Assembly (NCBI RefSeq): GCF_900496975.1
Contig: NZ_UFQC01000008.1
Location: 62,001-126,000, forward strand
Length of the DNA stretch: 64,000 bases
DNA from: Achromobacter veterisilvae
Lineage (GTDB): Bacteria > Pseudomonadota > Gammaproteobacteria > Burkholderiales > Burkholderiaceae_B
Reading direction: 5' to 3'
Position 1 is the first letter of the stretch, and every line of letters starts with the position of its first letter. The notes beneath the pieces are model-generated. The model was not told the DNA's origin and searched no databases. It saw only the letters and a list, made by a program, of their open reading frames with translations. Made by a program: the position numbers and the translations under genes. Positions 7,435 to 16,771 of this stretch are shown in pieces.

Positions 7435-9408
7435 ATGTCCACTTTCCGCCGGCCTCTTTTTTTCACCGCCGTCCTGATCGGCCTCGTCCTGCTCGGCGCC
7501 CAGGCGCTGGGGATGATGGCTGCGCACCGATACCTGCAAACGCAATTGGCGCAGCGCAGCGAAGAAGGCGCCAGCCTGCTCGCCTGGGCCTTGTCGCGTT
7601 CCGGCGGAAGCGCCGAAGAGCGGGCCGCGCTGGCGGACGAGATGTTCGGGCGGGGCCAGTACGCGCTGGTGCGCATCGCGGACCGACAGGGCGGCCCCAT
7701 CCTGGAACGGCAGGCCGGGCCGGAAGACGCGCCGGGCCGGGAACACGATTGGCGAAACGCCTGGCTGGACATGGAGGCGCCCGCCGTGTCGCGCCCCTTC
7801 ACGGCCGCCGGCGGCGGCGCGCAGGGCATCGTCACCGTCCAGGCGGATTCGCGGCAGGCGCGCGACACGCTGTGGCGAGGCGGCGTGCGGGTGCTCGGGC
7901 TGGTGCTGGCCGCGGGCGCCCTCTGGACCTTGTTCGCCCTGAACCTGGCCCGGCGGACGGAGGCGCAAGCCTCGCGGGACGTCCGCGAACGCGTGCGCGC
8001 GCTGGCGCCGGGCAACGATGCGAGCTTGGACGGCAACGGCGCGCCGGCCAGCGCGGACCAGGCGCTGGTCGATGCGCAGCGCATGGTCGCCGCCACGGTG
8101 CAGGAACAGAACGCCCGGATCGAATCGCTGCAAAGCGAGGTCTACCGCGACCCCGTCACCCGCCTGCGCAACCGCCGGTACTTCATCGAACAGTTCAGGC
8201 TGGCGCTGACGGACAAGGAATCCGAGACGGGCGGCCACCTGCTGATGTTCCGCCAGCGCGACCTGGCGCAGATCAACCGGCATCTTTCCCGCGCGTTCAC
8301 CGACCAGTGGCTGCGCTCGTCGTCCGACCGGCTGCACAAGCTGGTGGCCGAGTTCGGCAGCCAGGACGCATTCCTTGCCCGCCTGAGCGGATCCGATTTC
8401 GCGCTGCTGCTGCCCCGCGCCTCGGCGCCGCAAGCCGGCCTGCTGGCCGAGCGCGTGCGGCGCGAATTGCGCTCGCTGCGCGTGCCGATGGACAAGCACG
8501 GGTGGTGCCGCTGGGCGCTGGCGATGGCCGCGTATGCGCCCGGGGACAACATGAGCGAAATCCTCGCCCGCCTGGATCACGCGCTGATGTGCGCCGAAAG
8601 CGCCGACGACGACCAGATCACGCCGGCCAATCGCGCCCCCGACAGCACCCACATCGGCGAATATAGCTGGCACGACGCCCTGGTCACGGCGCTGGAGCAG
8701 CATCGGTTCTCGCTGTCCGTGCAGCCTTTGCACGATATGTCCGGCGCCCTGCTGCACCAGGAAGCCAGCCTGACCCTGCACGACACCGCCGATGCCGATC
8801 CGGTGCCCGCGTCGATCTTCATGCCGCCCGCGGTCCGGCTCGGGCTGTCGGCGGAATGCGACGTGCAGGCCCTGCGGCTGGGACTGGACTGGCTGTATGC
8901 CCGCGCGGGCGCGCTGGCGGTGCCCATAACGCTGGCGTCGCTCGCGCAGCCCTCGTTCCTGTCCCGGCTGGAACGCATGCTGGCCGACCGTCCAGCATTG
9001 ACGCCCCGCCTCATCATCGAGGTCGACGCGGCGGCGCTCGTGGAACACGAAGTGGAACTGCGCCAGCTCTGCGGCATCGCCGCGGCCGCCGGCGGCCGGG
9101 TCGGCGTGGCGCGCCTGTCGCAGCAGTTCGGCGCCATGGAACGCCTGCACGAGTTTCCCCTGGCCTACCTGAAACTGAGCGGCGGCTTCATTACCGGCCT
9201 GCTGCACAGCCCGGGCAGCAGGCACTTGGCCGCGACCGTGGTCGCGACGGCCACGACGCTGCGCATGGAGGTCTACGCGGAAGACGTGCCCGACATCGCG
9301 ACGCAGAACATCCTGGAAGGCCTTGGCGTCCACGCGATACGCGGCGCTGTCGTAAACTTCGCGCAGGCTCACGACCTCGCATCCGAACATCCATGGGTTT
9401 CTAGTTGA
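7435..9408 (+). CDS. Second LapD-like degenerate GGDEF-EAL receptor
   Basis: The 657-residue protein is a clear paralogue of LapD at 1570-3534, with the same layout: transmembrane helix (8-28), periplasmic domain, second helix (about 150-172), HAMP-like linker, GGDEF domain with GSDF, and EAL domain. The EAL signature reads EAS and the DDFG site reads ARLSQQFG, so catalysis is not expected; AEDVP is kept near the end, as in LapD. Where LapD has Trp125, this copy aligns to Gly127 (AAGGGAQGIV), so the contact used to hold LapG may be missing. It may bind c-di-GMP and transmit it to a different periplasmic partner. Its stop codon overlaps the start of the histidine kinase gene. Confidence 0.85.
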   Translation: MSTFRRPLFFTAVLIGLVLLGAQALGMMAAHRYLQTQLAQRSEEGASLLAWALSRSGGSAEERAALADEMFGRGQYALVRIADRQGGPILERQAGPEDAPGREHDWRNAWLDMEAPAVSRPFTAAGGGAQGIVTVQADSRQARDTLWRGGVRVLGLVLAAGALWTLFALNLARRTEAQASRDVRERVRALAPGNDASLDGNGAPASADQALVDAQRMVAATVQEQNARIESLQSEVYRDPVTRLRNRRYFIEQFRLALTDKESETGGHLLMFRQRDLAQINRHLSRAFTDQWLRSSSDRLHKLVAEFGSQDAFLARLSGSDFALLLPRASAPQAGLLAERVRRELRSLRVPMDKHGWCRWALAMAAYAPGDNMSEILARLDHALMCAESADDDQITPANRAPDSTHIGEYSWHDALVTALEQHRFSLSVQPLHDMSGALLHQEASLTLHDTADADPVPASIFMPPAVRLGLSAECDVQALRLGLDWLYARAGALAVPITLASLAQPSFLSRLERMLADRPALTPRLIIEVDAAALVEHEVELRQLCGIAAAAGGRVGVARLSQQFGAMERLHEFPLAYLKLSGGFITGLLHSPGSRHLAATVVATATTLRMEVYAEDVPDIATQNILEGLGVHAIRGAVVNFAQAHDLASEHPWVSS

Positions 9409-10940
9409 CGGAAGGATCTCCTCTTCGCATCCGCCGGCTTTTTCGCCGCTGCCGCGCCCGCCGCGCAAGCGCCGGACGGCAAGCCCTCCCGCCGCGGCTG
9501 GGAATACTGCTGTACGCGCTGCTCTTTCCCGCCGCCGCCCTGGCCTACGCGCCAGGCAATCCCTATGAAGACATCCACCTGGGCCTGACGGCGGGCGTGG
9601 CGATGGCCTGCGGCCTGGCCTGCGCCCTCGCCTGGGCGGCCACCCGCAACGCGGCGCATGGCGCCGGCCTGGCGTTCATGCTGGTCGAAGGCCTGTTCCG
9701 CGCCACGCCCTCCCTGCTGCCGCCCGGCGCGCTGCAGGCCGGCTCCTATGCCGCCTTGCTTGCGCTGACCGTCCCGTTCCTGTCGGGGTCGCCCACCGCC
9801 CAGCGGCTGGCCGTGGCCTGCCGCTGGGCCGGCATCGTGCTGGCGGTCGCCGCCGCATTGGCGCTGATCTTCACCTACGGGCCCGGCAACGGCACTCTCT
9901 CCGCCGCGATCGCGGGCGCCTGCGCCATCGCCAGCCTCCCGCTGGCCGGCTGGTTCCTGTCGCGCGCCGCGCGCAGGGGCCCCGGAAGCGCGGCGGCGCT
10001 GGCCCTGGCTGTTGCGTACGGGGTGTCGGCGTGGATACTCGGCCACGACGCCTTGAGGCAAGAAGGCGCCGATGGCGCGGGCGCGGCGTTCGAACTCGCG
10101 CGGCTGCTGCTGGTGTCGGGCGCCCTGCTGCTTCTGGCCATCGGCAGGCAGGCTGGCCCCCAGCCCCTTGCGGGCCGCGGCGGCCCCGCCCCCGCCGACG
10201 CGGCGCATCTCGCCCAAGGCGAACTCAGGCTGGCCGAACTGGCCGGCGCGCTCGATACGCAGCGCCAGATGAACGCGCTGATCTCGCACGAACTGCGCGC
10301 GCCGCTCGCCACCATCAGCGCGGCGGCCCAGTCGCTGGACATGATTCTCGCCGACGGCGGCGACACGGTGGGCGGCCGCCTGGCGCGCATCCACCGCTCG
10401 GTCGGCCGGATGACCGAACTGATGGACCAGCTTCTGAATCAGGACAGGCTGGGCGAACAGGCCTGGACGCCCCGCGGCGAGCAGACGGACATGGCCGAAC
10501 TCGCGCGCGACGTCGTGGCCGCGATGCGGCCGGACACCGCCCACGCGCTGGTGCTGCAGGCCGAAACGCCGCTGCCCGTCTACTGCGACCGCCCGCTGAC
10601 CAGCGTGGTGGTGCGCAACCTGATCCACAACGCCATCAAATATTCGCCGGCAAATGAGCCGGTCCGCATCGAAACCGGGCAAACCCGCGCGGGCGGCGTC
10701 GCGATGGCCTGGGTCGCCGTCACCGACCGCGGTCCGGGCATCGGGGAAGAAGAGCAGACGCGGATCTTCGAGCCGCATTTCCGGCGCGCCGCGCACCGGG
10801 AAACGCAGGGCATGGGGATAGGCCTCTATCTGGCCCGGCGCATCTGCCAGAACCAGGGAGGTTCACTGACCATGCAGAGCAAGGTCGGCGTGGGCACGCG
10901 CTTCGTCGTCACCTTGCCGGCCGGCGCGCCGGCGGCCTGA
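9405..10940 (+). CDS. Membrane histidine kinase
   Basis: The N-terminal third holds several hydrophobic helices with only short loops, so the sensor is probably within the membrane. The C-terminal half has a complete kinase: H-box ISHELRAPLA with His295, N-box NLIHNAIKYS, G1 DRGPGIG and G2 GMGIGLYLA. The start is uncertain: TTG at 9405 overlaps the preceding stop by four bases, which suggests translational coupling with the second LapD-like receptor, and no ATG or GTG lies near. The likely partner is the convergent response regulator at 10955-11674, although such pairs are more often codirectional. The signal is unknown. Confidence 0.85.
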   Translation: MTEGSPLRIRRLFRRCRARRASAGRQALPPRLGILLYALLFPAAALAYAPGNPYEDIHLGLTAGVAMACGLACALAWAATRNAAHGAGLAFMLVEGLFRATPSLLPPGALQAGSYAALLALTVPFLSGSPTAQRLAVACRWAGIVLAVAAALALIFTYGPGNGTLSAAIAGACAIASLPLAGWFLSRAARRGPGSAAALALAVAYGVSAWILGHDALRQEGADGAGAAFELARLLLVSGALLLLAIGRQAGPQPLAGRGGPAPADAAHLAQGELRLAELAGALDTQRQMNALISHELRAPLATISAAAQSLDMILADGGDTVGGRLARIHRSVGRMTELMDQLLNQDRLGEQAWTPRGEQTDMAELARDVVAAMRPDTAHALVLQAETPLPVYCDRPLTSVVVRNLIHNAIKYSPANEPVRIETGQTRAGGVAMAWVAVTDRGPGIGEEEQTRIFEPHFRRAAHRETQGMGIGLYLARRICQNQGGSLTMQSKVGVGTRFVVTLPAGAPAA

Positions 10941-10954
10941 CGCCGGCTGCCGGT

Positions 10955-11674
10955 TCAAGCGGCAAAAACGTAACCCTGGCCGCGCACCGACAACACCGGC
11001 AACTTGAGGCCCGCGCTTTGCGCCTTGGCGCGAAGGCGGCTGACCAGCACGTCGATGCGGCGCAATTCAAAGCCGCCCGGGCTGTCGGGCAGGAACAATT
11101 CCGCCAGGACCTGGCGGCTGACCGCGCTTCCGGCAGCGTCCATCAGCGCGATCAGGAAAGTCCGTTCCTGGGCGCTGAGATGCAACGACGCCCCATCCGG
11201 CGCCACCAGGATCCAGCCGCCGTCCTGCAAGGACCACGAACTGTCCGCCGAGGCGCGCGTTTCCCCGTCCGCCGGCCGAGGCGCCTTGGCCAGGCGCATC
11301 CGCCGGGCCAGGCTGCGGATGACCGAACTGAGCTCCAGCAGGTCCACGGGCTTGGTCATATAGACGTCGGCGCCGCCTTCCAGGCCGCGCACCCGGTCTT
11401 CCAGCGCGCTGCGGCCGGTCAGCATGACGATGCCCACCGGGCTCAGGGCGCGCAGGCGGGTTGCAACCGAAAAACCGTCTTCTCCGGGAAGATGGGCGTC
11501 AAGAATGACGATATCGCATGGCTGCTCCTGCAACCGCCGATAAAACGCCGCCGCATTATCACAGGCAAACGCCACCCGGAAACCATAGCCACCCAAGCCT
11601 AACGCCAATTCCTCCCGGAAATCGGCGTCATCCTCAAGCAGACCGATACACAGCAAACCATCTGCGCCAGCCAT
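10955..11674 (-). CDS. OmpR/PhoB-type response regulator
   Basis: The 239-residue protein has a receiver domain with acidic pair Glu14-Asp15-Asp16, phosphorylation site Asp59 (ILDAHLPG), Thr86 and Lys108 (YMTKPV). A C-terminal winged helix (residues about 145-239) ends with the usual RGQGYVF strand. It is convergent with the histidine kinase and is its likely partner. Its targets are unknown; the lapD-like and adhesin genes nearby are candidates only by position. Confidence 0.88.
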   Translation of the reverse strand: MAGADGLLCIGLLEDDADFREELALGLGGYGFRVAFACDNAAAFYRRLQEQPCDIVILDAHLPGEDGFSVATRLRALSPVGIVMLTGRSALEDRVRGLEGGADVYMTKPVDLLELSSVIRSLARRMRLAKAPRPADGETRASADSSWSLQDGGWILVAPDGASLHLSAQERTFLIALMDAAGSAVSRQVLAELFLPDSPGGFELRRIDVLVSRLRAKAQSAGLKLPVLSVRGQGYVFAA

Positions 11675-11873
11675 ATTTAGAGTGCTTTATATTGAAGAGT
11701 ATCGACAAATGCCCCGTGGACGCTTTGTCCCCGGGTGTCCCGTTGGCGACAATCTTACGACTTTTACAATGGAAACGAATGATTGCAGTGAAAAAAACTG
11801 CGATATTCCTTTTCTAAATGGTTATTTTCGCGTAACTCTCGGGAAAATCTGCTTTCCGGCCGACACGCAATAT

Positions 11874-13355
11874 TCAGGACGAGCAACTGACTTCGATGCC
11901 GCCCGCCCAATCCGGCGGCAATCCGGCATATTTTTCATGGCCCGGCTGCTCTACATAGGGATTGCGCAACAGCTTCAGCAAGGTATCGATTTCACCGGCG
12001 TCGCCCGATTTCGCCGCTCGGATCGCCTCCTCCGCCAGATGATTGCGCAGCACATAGAGCGGATTGACGCCATTCATGCCCGCGGCCACCTCGGCGGCGG
12101 GCCGCCCGTCCTGCGCATGGCGAGCCAGCAGCCGGTCCAGCCAGGCCGACGCGGCCGGGCGGTCGATGAACAGGTCCTCGAACGGGCTGCGCTGCCCCGA
12201 GACCGCATCGGCCAGGCGCCTCCAGCTCAGGGTGAAATCGGCCTGGTTGGCGTCCATCAGCTTGAGCAGGTCGTCCAGCAGCGGCTCGTCGTCGGGCCGC
12301 CACGCGGCCAGGCCCAACTTGGCGGCCATCCGGGAGTGGAAGGCGCTCGTGAACGCCGGCTCGAACTCGTCCAGCACGGCCCGCAGGCCCTCGACGTCCG
12401 GCACTAACGCATGCAGGCTGCCGCCCAGGCGATACAGGTTCCACAAGGCCACGGAGGGCTGGCGGTTCCACGAATACCGCCCTTCCGTATCGGAATGGTT
12501 GCAGACGTGCCCCAGGCGGAAGCCGTCCATGAAACCGTAAGGGCCGTAGTCCAGCGTCAGCCCCAGGATGGACATATTGTCCGTGTTCATCACCCCGTGG
12601 CAGAACCCGACCGCCTGCCAGTCCGCCATCAGGCGGGCCGTGCGCCGCGTGACCGCGCGCAGCAGGTTCAGGACGTCGGCGTCTGCGGGCTCGCCGTTCC
12701 CCGCCTCGCGGCATTCCGGGTAGTAGCGGTCGATGACGTAGTCCGTCAAGATCCTGAGCTGATCGGGCTGGCGGCGCGACGACCAGTGCTCGAACGAGCC
12801 GAAACGCACGAAACTGGGCGACATTCGCGTCACGATGGCGGCCGTCTCGACCGTTTCGCGCATGACCGGATCATCGGAAACCACCAGCGCCAGCGCGCGC
12901 GTCGTGGGCACGCCCAGTCCGTGCATGGCTTCGCTGGCCAGGTATTCGCGCACGGACGACCGCAATACCGCGCGGCCGTCGCCCATGCGCGAATACGGCG
13001 TCATGCCGGACCCCTTCAGTTGCAGTTCCCAGGCGCCCTCCGGCCCTTCGACCTCGCCCAGCAGGTGGGCGCGCCCGTCGCCCAACTGGCCGGCCCAGAC
13101 GCCGAACTGGTGGCCGCTGTAGACCGCCGCCAGGGTGTCGCCGCCGGGCAGCGGCTGCGCGCCGGAGAACACGCCCAGGAATTCGGGGGTGGACAGGACG
13201 GAAGGATCCAGGCCGATCAGGCGCGCGGCATCGGCATTGGCATGCAGCAGGCGCGGATTGTTCAGGGCCTGGGGCGCGAGACGGGTATGAAAAACCGCGG
13301 GCAAGGCGGCGAACGAGTTGACCGCGCGAAGCTCGGACAGCGAATGGGCGCTCAT
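11874..13355 (-). CDS. selO: SelO (YdiU) protein adenylyltransferase
   Basis: SelO is a pseudokinase-fold enzyme that transfers AMP from ATP to proteins and affects redox homeostasis. The 493-residue length is typical. Family segments are present: YSGHQFGVWAGQLGDGRA, ELQLKGSGMTPYSR and GFCHGVMNTDNMSI. The C terminus ends SCSS, the bacterial Cys form of the place where animal SelO has selenocysteine. I chose ATG at 13355, preceded by GGAGGC; a longer frame upstream would run antisense to nothing but overlap the DUF2069 gene. Its ATG overlaps the DUF2069 stop codon (ATGA), so the two are probably translated together. Confidence 0.93.
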   Translation of the reverse strand: MSAHSLSELRAVNSFAALPAVFHTRLAPQALNNPRLLHANADAARLIGLDPSVLSTPEFLGVFSGAQPLPGGDTLAAVYSGHQFGVWAGQLGDGRAHLLGEVEGPEGAWELQLKGSGMTPYSRMGDGRAVLRSSVREYLASEAMHGLGVPTTRALALVVSDDPVMRETVETAAIVTRMSPSFVRFGSFEHWSSRRQPDQLRILTDYVIDRYYPECREAGNGEPADADVLNLLRAVTRRTARLMADWQAVGFCHGVMNTDNMSILGLTLDYGPYGFMDGFRLGHVCNHSDTEGRYSWNRQPSVALWNLYRLGGSLHALVPDVEGLRAVLDEFEPAFTSAFHSRMAAKLGLAAWRPDDEPLLDDLLKLMDANQADFTLSWRRLADAVSGQRSPFEDLFIDRPAASAWLDRLLARHAQDGRPAAEVAAGMNGVNPLYVLRNHLAEEAIRAAKSGDAGEIDTLLKLLRNPYVEQPGHEKYAGLPPDWAGGIEVSCSS

Positions 13356-13723
13356 GCGCGTTGCCTCCTGGCGGCCCGCTTGGCGGGCCGCACATAGAAA
13401 ATGGCGCTCAGGAAGAAGACCGAGGACAGCAGGATCTCTCCCCATGCCATCCCGACGGACAGCGGGGCCGGGTCGGACATGGCGCGCACCGCCCCTTCCA
13501 TCAGGTAGAGCAGCGACAGCATGGACGCCCATTGATAGGTATAGAGATTGCCGCGCAGGATGCCGCGCAGCGGGAACGCCAGCGGCAAGGCCTTCAGCAA
13601 CATCCAGGAACCGCCGGGCCGCACCGGCGCCACCACGGTCTCCCAGGTAACGCACAGTACGATCAGCGCAAACAGCGAAACCGAGGCCAGCAGGCGCAAA
13701 CGGGGGTTGAGTTCAGGGTTCAT
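13352..13723 (-). CDS. DUF2069 integral membrane protein
   Basis: A 123-residue protein with about four hydrophobic helices, matching the small DUF2069 family of proteobacterial inner-membrane proteins of unknown function. I take ATG at 13723 because it starts MNPELNPRLRLLASVSLF, as in the family; the frame can be extended upstream only through the divergent gene. It overlaps selO by four bases, and its start is 17 bases from the divergent yihY-type gene, so the two promoters must overlap the coding regions. Confidence 0.8.
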   Translation of the reverse strand: MNPELNPRLRLLASVSLFALIVLCVTWETVVAPVRPGGSWMLLKALPLAFPLRGILRGNLYTYQWASMLSLLYLMEGAVRAMSDPAPLSVGMAWGEILLSSVFFLSAIFYVRPAKRAARRQRA

Positions 13724-13740
13724 GCTGCTATTATCGCCTG

Positions 13741-15051
13741 ATGAATCGCCCCGCCGAGCCCGCCGCCGCGCCGGCGGCCACCGAGCCCTCGACATCGCGC
13801 TCTTCATGGGGCGCGAGGGCCGGACGCGTCGTCCGCTTCACCGCCGAACGCGCCGGCGAAGAAAAACTGCTCCAGGTCGCCTCCAGCCTGACCTTCACGA
13901 CCGTGCTGGCCATCGTGCCCATGCTGGCCGTGGTGCTGTCGCTGTTCACCGCTTTTCCGGTGTTCCAGGAATTCCGCGTCGCGCTCGAGGATTTCCTCAC
14001 CAACAGCCTGATGCCCCCGTCCGTTTCGGACAACATCATGGACTACCTGAACCAGTTCGCGCGCCAGGCCTCGCGCCTGACCGCCATCGGCGGCGCGTTC
14101 CTGCTGATCACCTCGCTGCTGCTGATCATGACGATCGACAAGGCCTTCAACGACATCTGGCACGTGTCGCGCCAGCGGCCGCTGCGGCAGCGCGCGCTGG
14201 TGTACTGGGCGCTCATCACGCTGGGGCCGGTCGTGGCCGGCGCCAGCCTGTGGGCGACGTCGTTCGTGGCGCGCGAGTCGCTGGGGCTGGTGCGGGACGT
14301 GCCGGAAGTCGTCAGCGTCGCCGTGTCCGCCATCCCGCTGATCCTGACCGCGCTGGGTTTCGCCGCGCTGTTCGTGGTGGTGCCGAACCGCGAAGTCCTG
14401 TGGCGCGACGCGCTGGTCGGGGGCTGCGTGACCGCGATCGCCCTGGAAATCATGAAGTCGGCCTTCGCCTACTACCTGACGCGCTTTCCCACCTATACCG
14501 TCATTTACGGCGCCTTCGCCACCCTGCCGATCTTCCTGCTCTGGATCTACCTGTCGTGGCTGGCCGTGCTGCTGGGCGCCACGCTGGCGTCCAGCGCGCC
14601 GCTGATCCGCCTGGGCCGCTGGGAAATCAACCGTTATCCCGGCGCGCCTTTCGTCGACGCCCTGGATGCCCTGCGCGCCTTGCGCAAGGCGCAGGCCGCC
14701 AATCCGCCCGGACTGCCCGCCAACGTGCTGGCTTCGCAACTGCGCCTGCACCAGGACGAATTGAACGAGGTACTGGAAACGCTCAGCGGCATGGGACTGG
14801 CGACGCGCACGCCCGAAGACAACTGGGTGCTGACCTGCGACGCTCAGAAAACCTCGATGGCGCCCGTGGTGGACCATTTTCTGCTGGACCGCGCGCAGCC
14901 CCGGGTCCGCAACGATCCGGAAATACTGCGGGTCGCGTCCGCCGTGATTTCCCAGCAAAATACGCCCACGCTGGAAGAAGTCTGCGGAGAAGCGCAGAAT
15001 ACTGAAAATGGAATCGCTCCGATATTGCAATTGGAAGCGAACAAGAAATAG
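13741..15051 (+). CDS. YihY/BrkB-family inner membrane protein
   Basis: The 436-residue protein has the six-helix YihY (UPF0761) core: an amphipathic SLTFTTVLAIVPMLAVVLSLF segment, several further helices up to about residue 290, and the FLLWIYLSWLAVLLGA segment. A cytoplasmic tail of about 140 residues follows, probably a winged-helix-like domain. The family has been called ribonuclease BN, an assignment later shown wrong. Bordetella BrkB belongs to this family, but this locus has no brkA next to it, so the gene symbol brkB is not used. The molecular function is not established. Confidence 0.87.
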   Translation: MNRPAEPAAAPAATEPSTSRSSWGARAGRVVRFTAERAGEEKLLQVASSLTFTTVLAIVPMLAVVLSLFTAFPVFQEFRVALEDFLTNSLMPPSVSDNIMDYLNQFARQASRLTAIGGAFLLITSLLLIMTIDKAFNDIWHVSRQRPLRQRALVYWALITLGPVVAGASLWATSFVARESLGLVRDVPEVVSVAVSAIPLILTALGFAALFVVVPNREVLWRDALVGGCVTAIALEIMKSAFAYYLTRFPTYTVIYGAFATLPIFLLWIYLSWLAVLLGATLASSAPLIRLGRWEINRYPGAPFVDALDALRALRKAQAANPPGLPANVLASQLRLHQDELNEVLETLSGMGLATRTPEDNWVLTCDAQKTSMAPVVDHFLLDRAQPRVRNDPEILRVASAVISQQNTPTLEEVCGEAQNTENGIAPILQLEANKK

Positions 15052-15089
15052 CAAATAGCATTCGGGCGCAGTCCGCCCAGGAGGAACCG

Positions 15090-15548
15090 ATGTTGAAGGT
15101 CAGCGAAATTTTGCGCGTCAAGGGCGATACGCTCTATACGGCGTCGCCCGACATGCCTGTGTCCCAGGCCGTGCAGACAATGAGCGAGCAGGATATCGGC
15201 TCGCTCGTGATCATGGAATTCGGCACGCTGACCGGCATGCTCACGTTCCGCGAGATCATCCGCCACATGCATGCGCATGGCGGCGCCGGCGAAACCACCA
15301 TCCGCTCCATCATGGACGACGCGCCGGTCAGTGTGTCGCCCAATACCAGCGCCGAGGAAGTGCAGCGCCTGATGCTCGAAAAGCACGCGCGCTACATCCC
15401 GGTCATGGACGGCCCCACCCTGATGGGCGTGATTTCGTTCTACGACATGGCCCAGGCCATCGTGGCGGCGCAGCAGTTCGAAAACAATATGCTGAAGGCC
15501 TACATCCGCGACTGGCCGACCGAAAGCGCCGAACCGGCCAAGTCCTGA
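15090..15548 (+). CDS. Protein with two CBS domains
   Basis: The 152-residue protein is almost entirely a pair of CBS motifs (about residues 10-65 and 75-130), which form a Bateman module that usually binds adenosyl nucleotides. There is no catalytic domain. A good ribosome binding site (GGAGGAA) precedes the ATG. Similar stand-alone CBS proteins are common in betaproteobacteria; the regulated target is unknown. It is 38 bases downstream of the YihY-family gene and convergent with dusA. Confidence 0.88.
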   Translation: MLKVSEILRVKGDTLYTASPDMPVSQAVQTMSEQDIGSLVIMEFGTLTGMLTFREIIRHMHAHGGAGETTIRSIMDDAPVSVSPNTSAEEVQRLMLEKHARYIPVMDGPTLMGVISFYDMAQAIVAAQQFENNMLKAYIRDWPTESAEPAKS

Positions 15549-15576
15549 CGGGCGCGCTGGCGGCCCGCGCCGCCGG

Positions 15577-16593
15577 TCACGCTCCTGCCGGCGCCGCCTC
15601 GCATGCGGCGCCGCGCACATCGGGCGCATGCCGCTGGCTGCGCCACGCGTCGTAGATCAGTTCCGGCCTGTTCGCCGCCAGCAGGGCCGGATCCGACAGC
15701 ATGCGGCGCCAGCGTCGCGCCCCCGTCTGCCCGTTCACCAGCCCCAGCATGGGCCGCGTCATCACGCGCAGGGGCACGCCGCGCGCGACCTGGCGCTCGG
15801 CATATGCGGTCATGGCGTCCACGACTTGCGCGTCGCTCGGCAACCGCAACGACGGCCACAACTGCAAGGAAACCTCGGACAGCACGCGCGGCGTGTGCCA
15901 GGCGGCGCGGCCCAGCATGACGCCATCGAAATCGTCCGCGGCGCGCACGGACTGCGCGGCATCGGCCAGGCCGCCGTTGAGCACGAAGGTGCAATCCGGA
16001 AAATCGCGCTTGAGCTGTTTGACCACGTCGTAGCGCAGGGGCGGGATCTCGCGGTTGTCCTTGGGCGACAGGCCCTTAAGCACCGCATTGCGGGCATGGG
16101 CGATGAACACCCGGCATCCCGTGTCGTAGATCTTGCCGACGAAATCGCGGACGAAATCATAGGATTCGTCGTAATCCAGCCCCAGTCTGTGCTTGACGGT
16201 CACGGGGATGTCCACGGCGTCCTGCATGGCTTTCATGCAATCCGCCACCAGCGCGGGTTCGGCCATCAGGCAGGCGCCGAACGCGCCCTTCTGCACCCGT
16301 TCCGAGGGGCATCCGCAATTCAGGTTGATCTCGTCATAGCCCCATTGCCGGCCCAGCCGGGCCGACTGGGCCAGGGCATCCGGCTCGCTGCCGCCCAACT
16401 GCAGCGCCACGGGATGCTCGGCCTCGTCGAAATCCAGGTGACGCTCGACATTGCCGTACAACAGCGCGCCGGTCGTGATCATTTCCGTGTACAGGCGCGC
16501 GCGCGGCGCCAGCAGCCGATGGAAATAGCGGCAGTGGCGGTCGGTCACATCAATCATGGGGGCGACGCACAGCCGCCAGTCGGGGGAGTCCAA
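15577..16593 (-). CDS. dusA: tRNA-dihydrouridine synthase A
   Basis: DusA reduces uridines 20/20a in the tRNA D-loop using FMN and NADPH. The 338 residues include the N-terminal RLCVAPMIDVTDRHCR, the catalytic-Cys loop NCGCPSERVQKGAFGACL and the FMN-binding segments VLNGG and GVMLGRAAWHTP; these are DusA-type rather than DusB/DusC signatures. The start is a TTG at 16593 with no clear ribosome binding site; no better ATG or GTG lies near the conserved N terminus. Confidence 0.93.
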   Translation of the reverse strand: MDSPDWRLCVAPMIDVTDRHCRYFHRLLAPRARLYTEMITTGALLYGNVERHLDFDEAEHPVALQLGGSEPDALAQSARLGRQWGYDEINLNCGCPSERVQKGAFGACLMAEPALVADCMKAMQDAVDIPVTVKHRLGLDYDESYDFVRDFVGKIYDTGCRVFIAHARNAVLKGLSPKDNREIPPLRYDVVKQLKRDFPDCTFVLNGGLADAAQSVRAADDFDGVMLGRAAWHTPRVLSEVSLQLWPSLRLPSDAQVVDAMTAYAERQVARGVPLRVMTRPMLGLVNGQTGARRWRRMLSDPALLAANRPELIYDAWRSQRHAPDVRGAACEAAPAGA

Positions 16594-16771
16594 GAATCGC
16601 TCTACAAAACAAGGGGATGCGGTATTTTACGGTGCTTGGCGGGATTATGTCCGGCAGCCGGTTCCGCGCGCCTTCCGGCCGGCGGAAAGCCCCGCCCGCC
16701 ATGTGGTCTAAAATTGCGCCGCCGCACAGGCTATGTCCGAGCGTCCGTTAACCCCTAACTCCCGCATATCA

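Noticed and set aside
13741-15051. Calling the YihY-family gene ribonuclease BN or brkB
   Set aside because: The RNase BN assignment of this family was withdrawn, and there is no brkA gene beside it.
15549-15576. Terminator between the CBS gene and dusA
   Set aside because: Only imperfect GC-rich pairing and no T run; not distinguishable from background.
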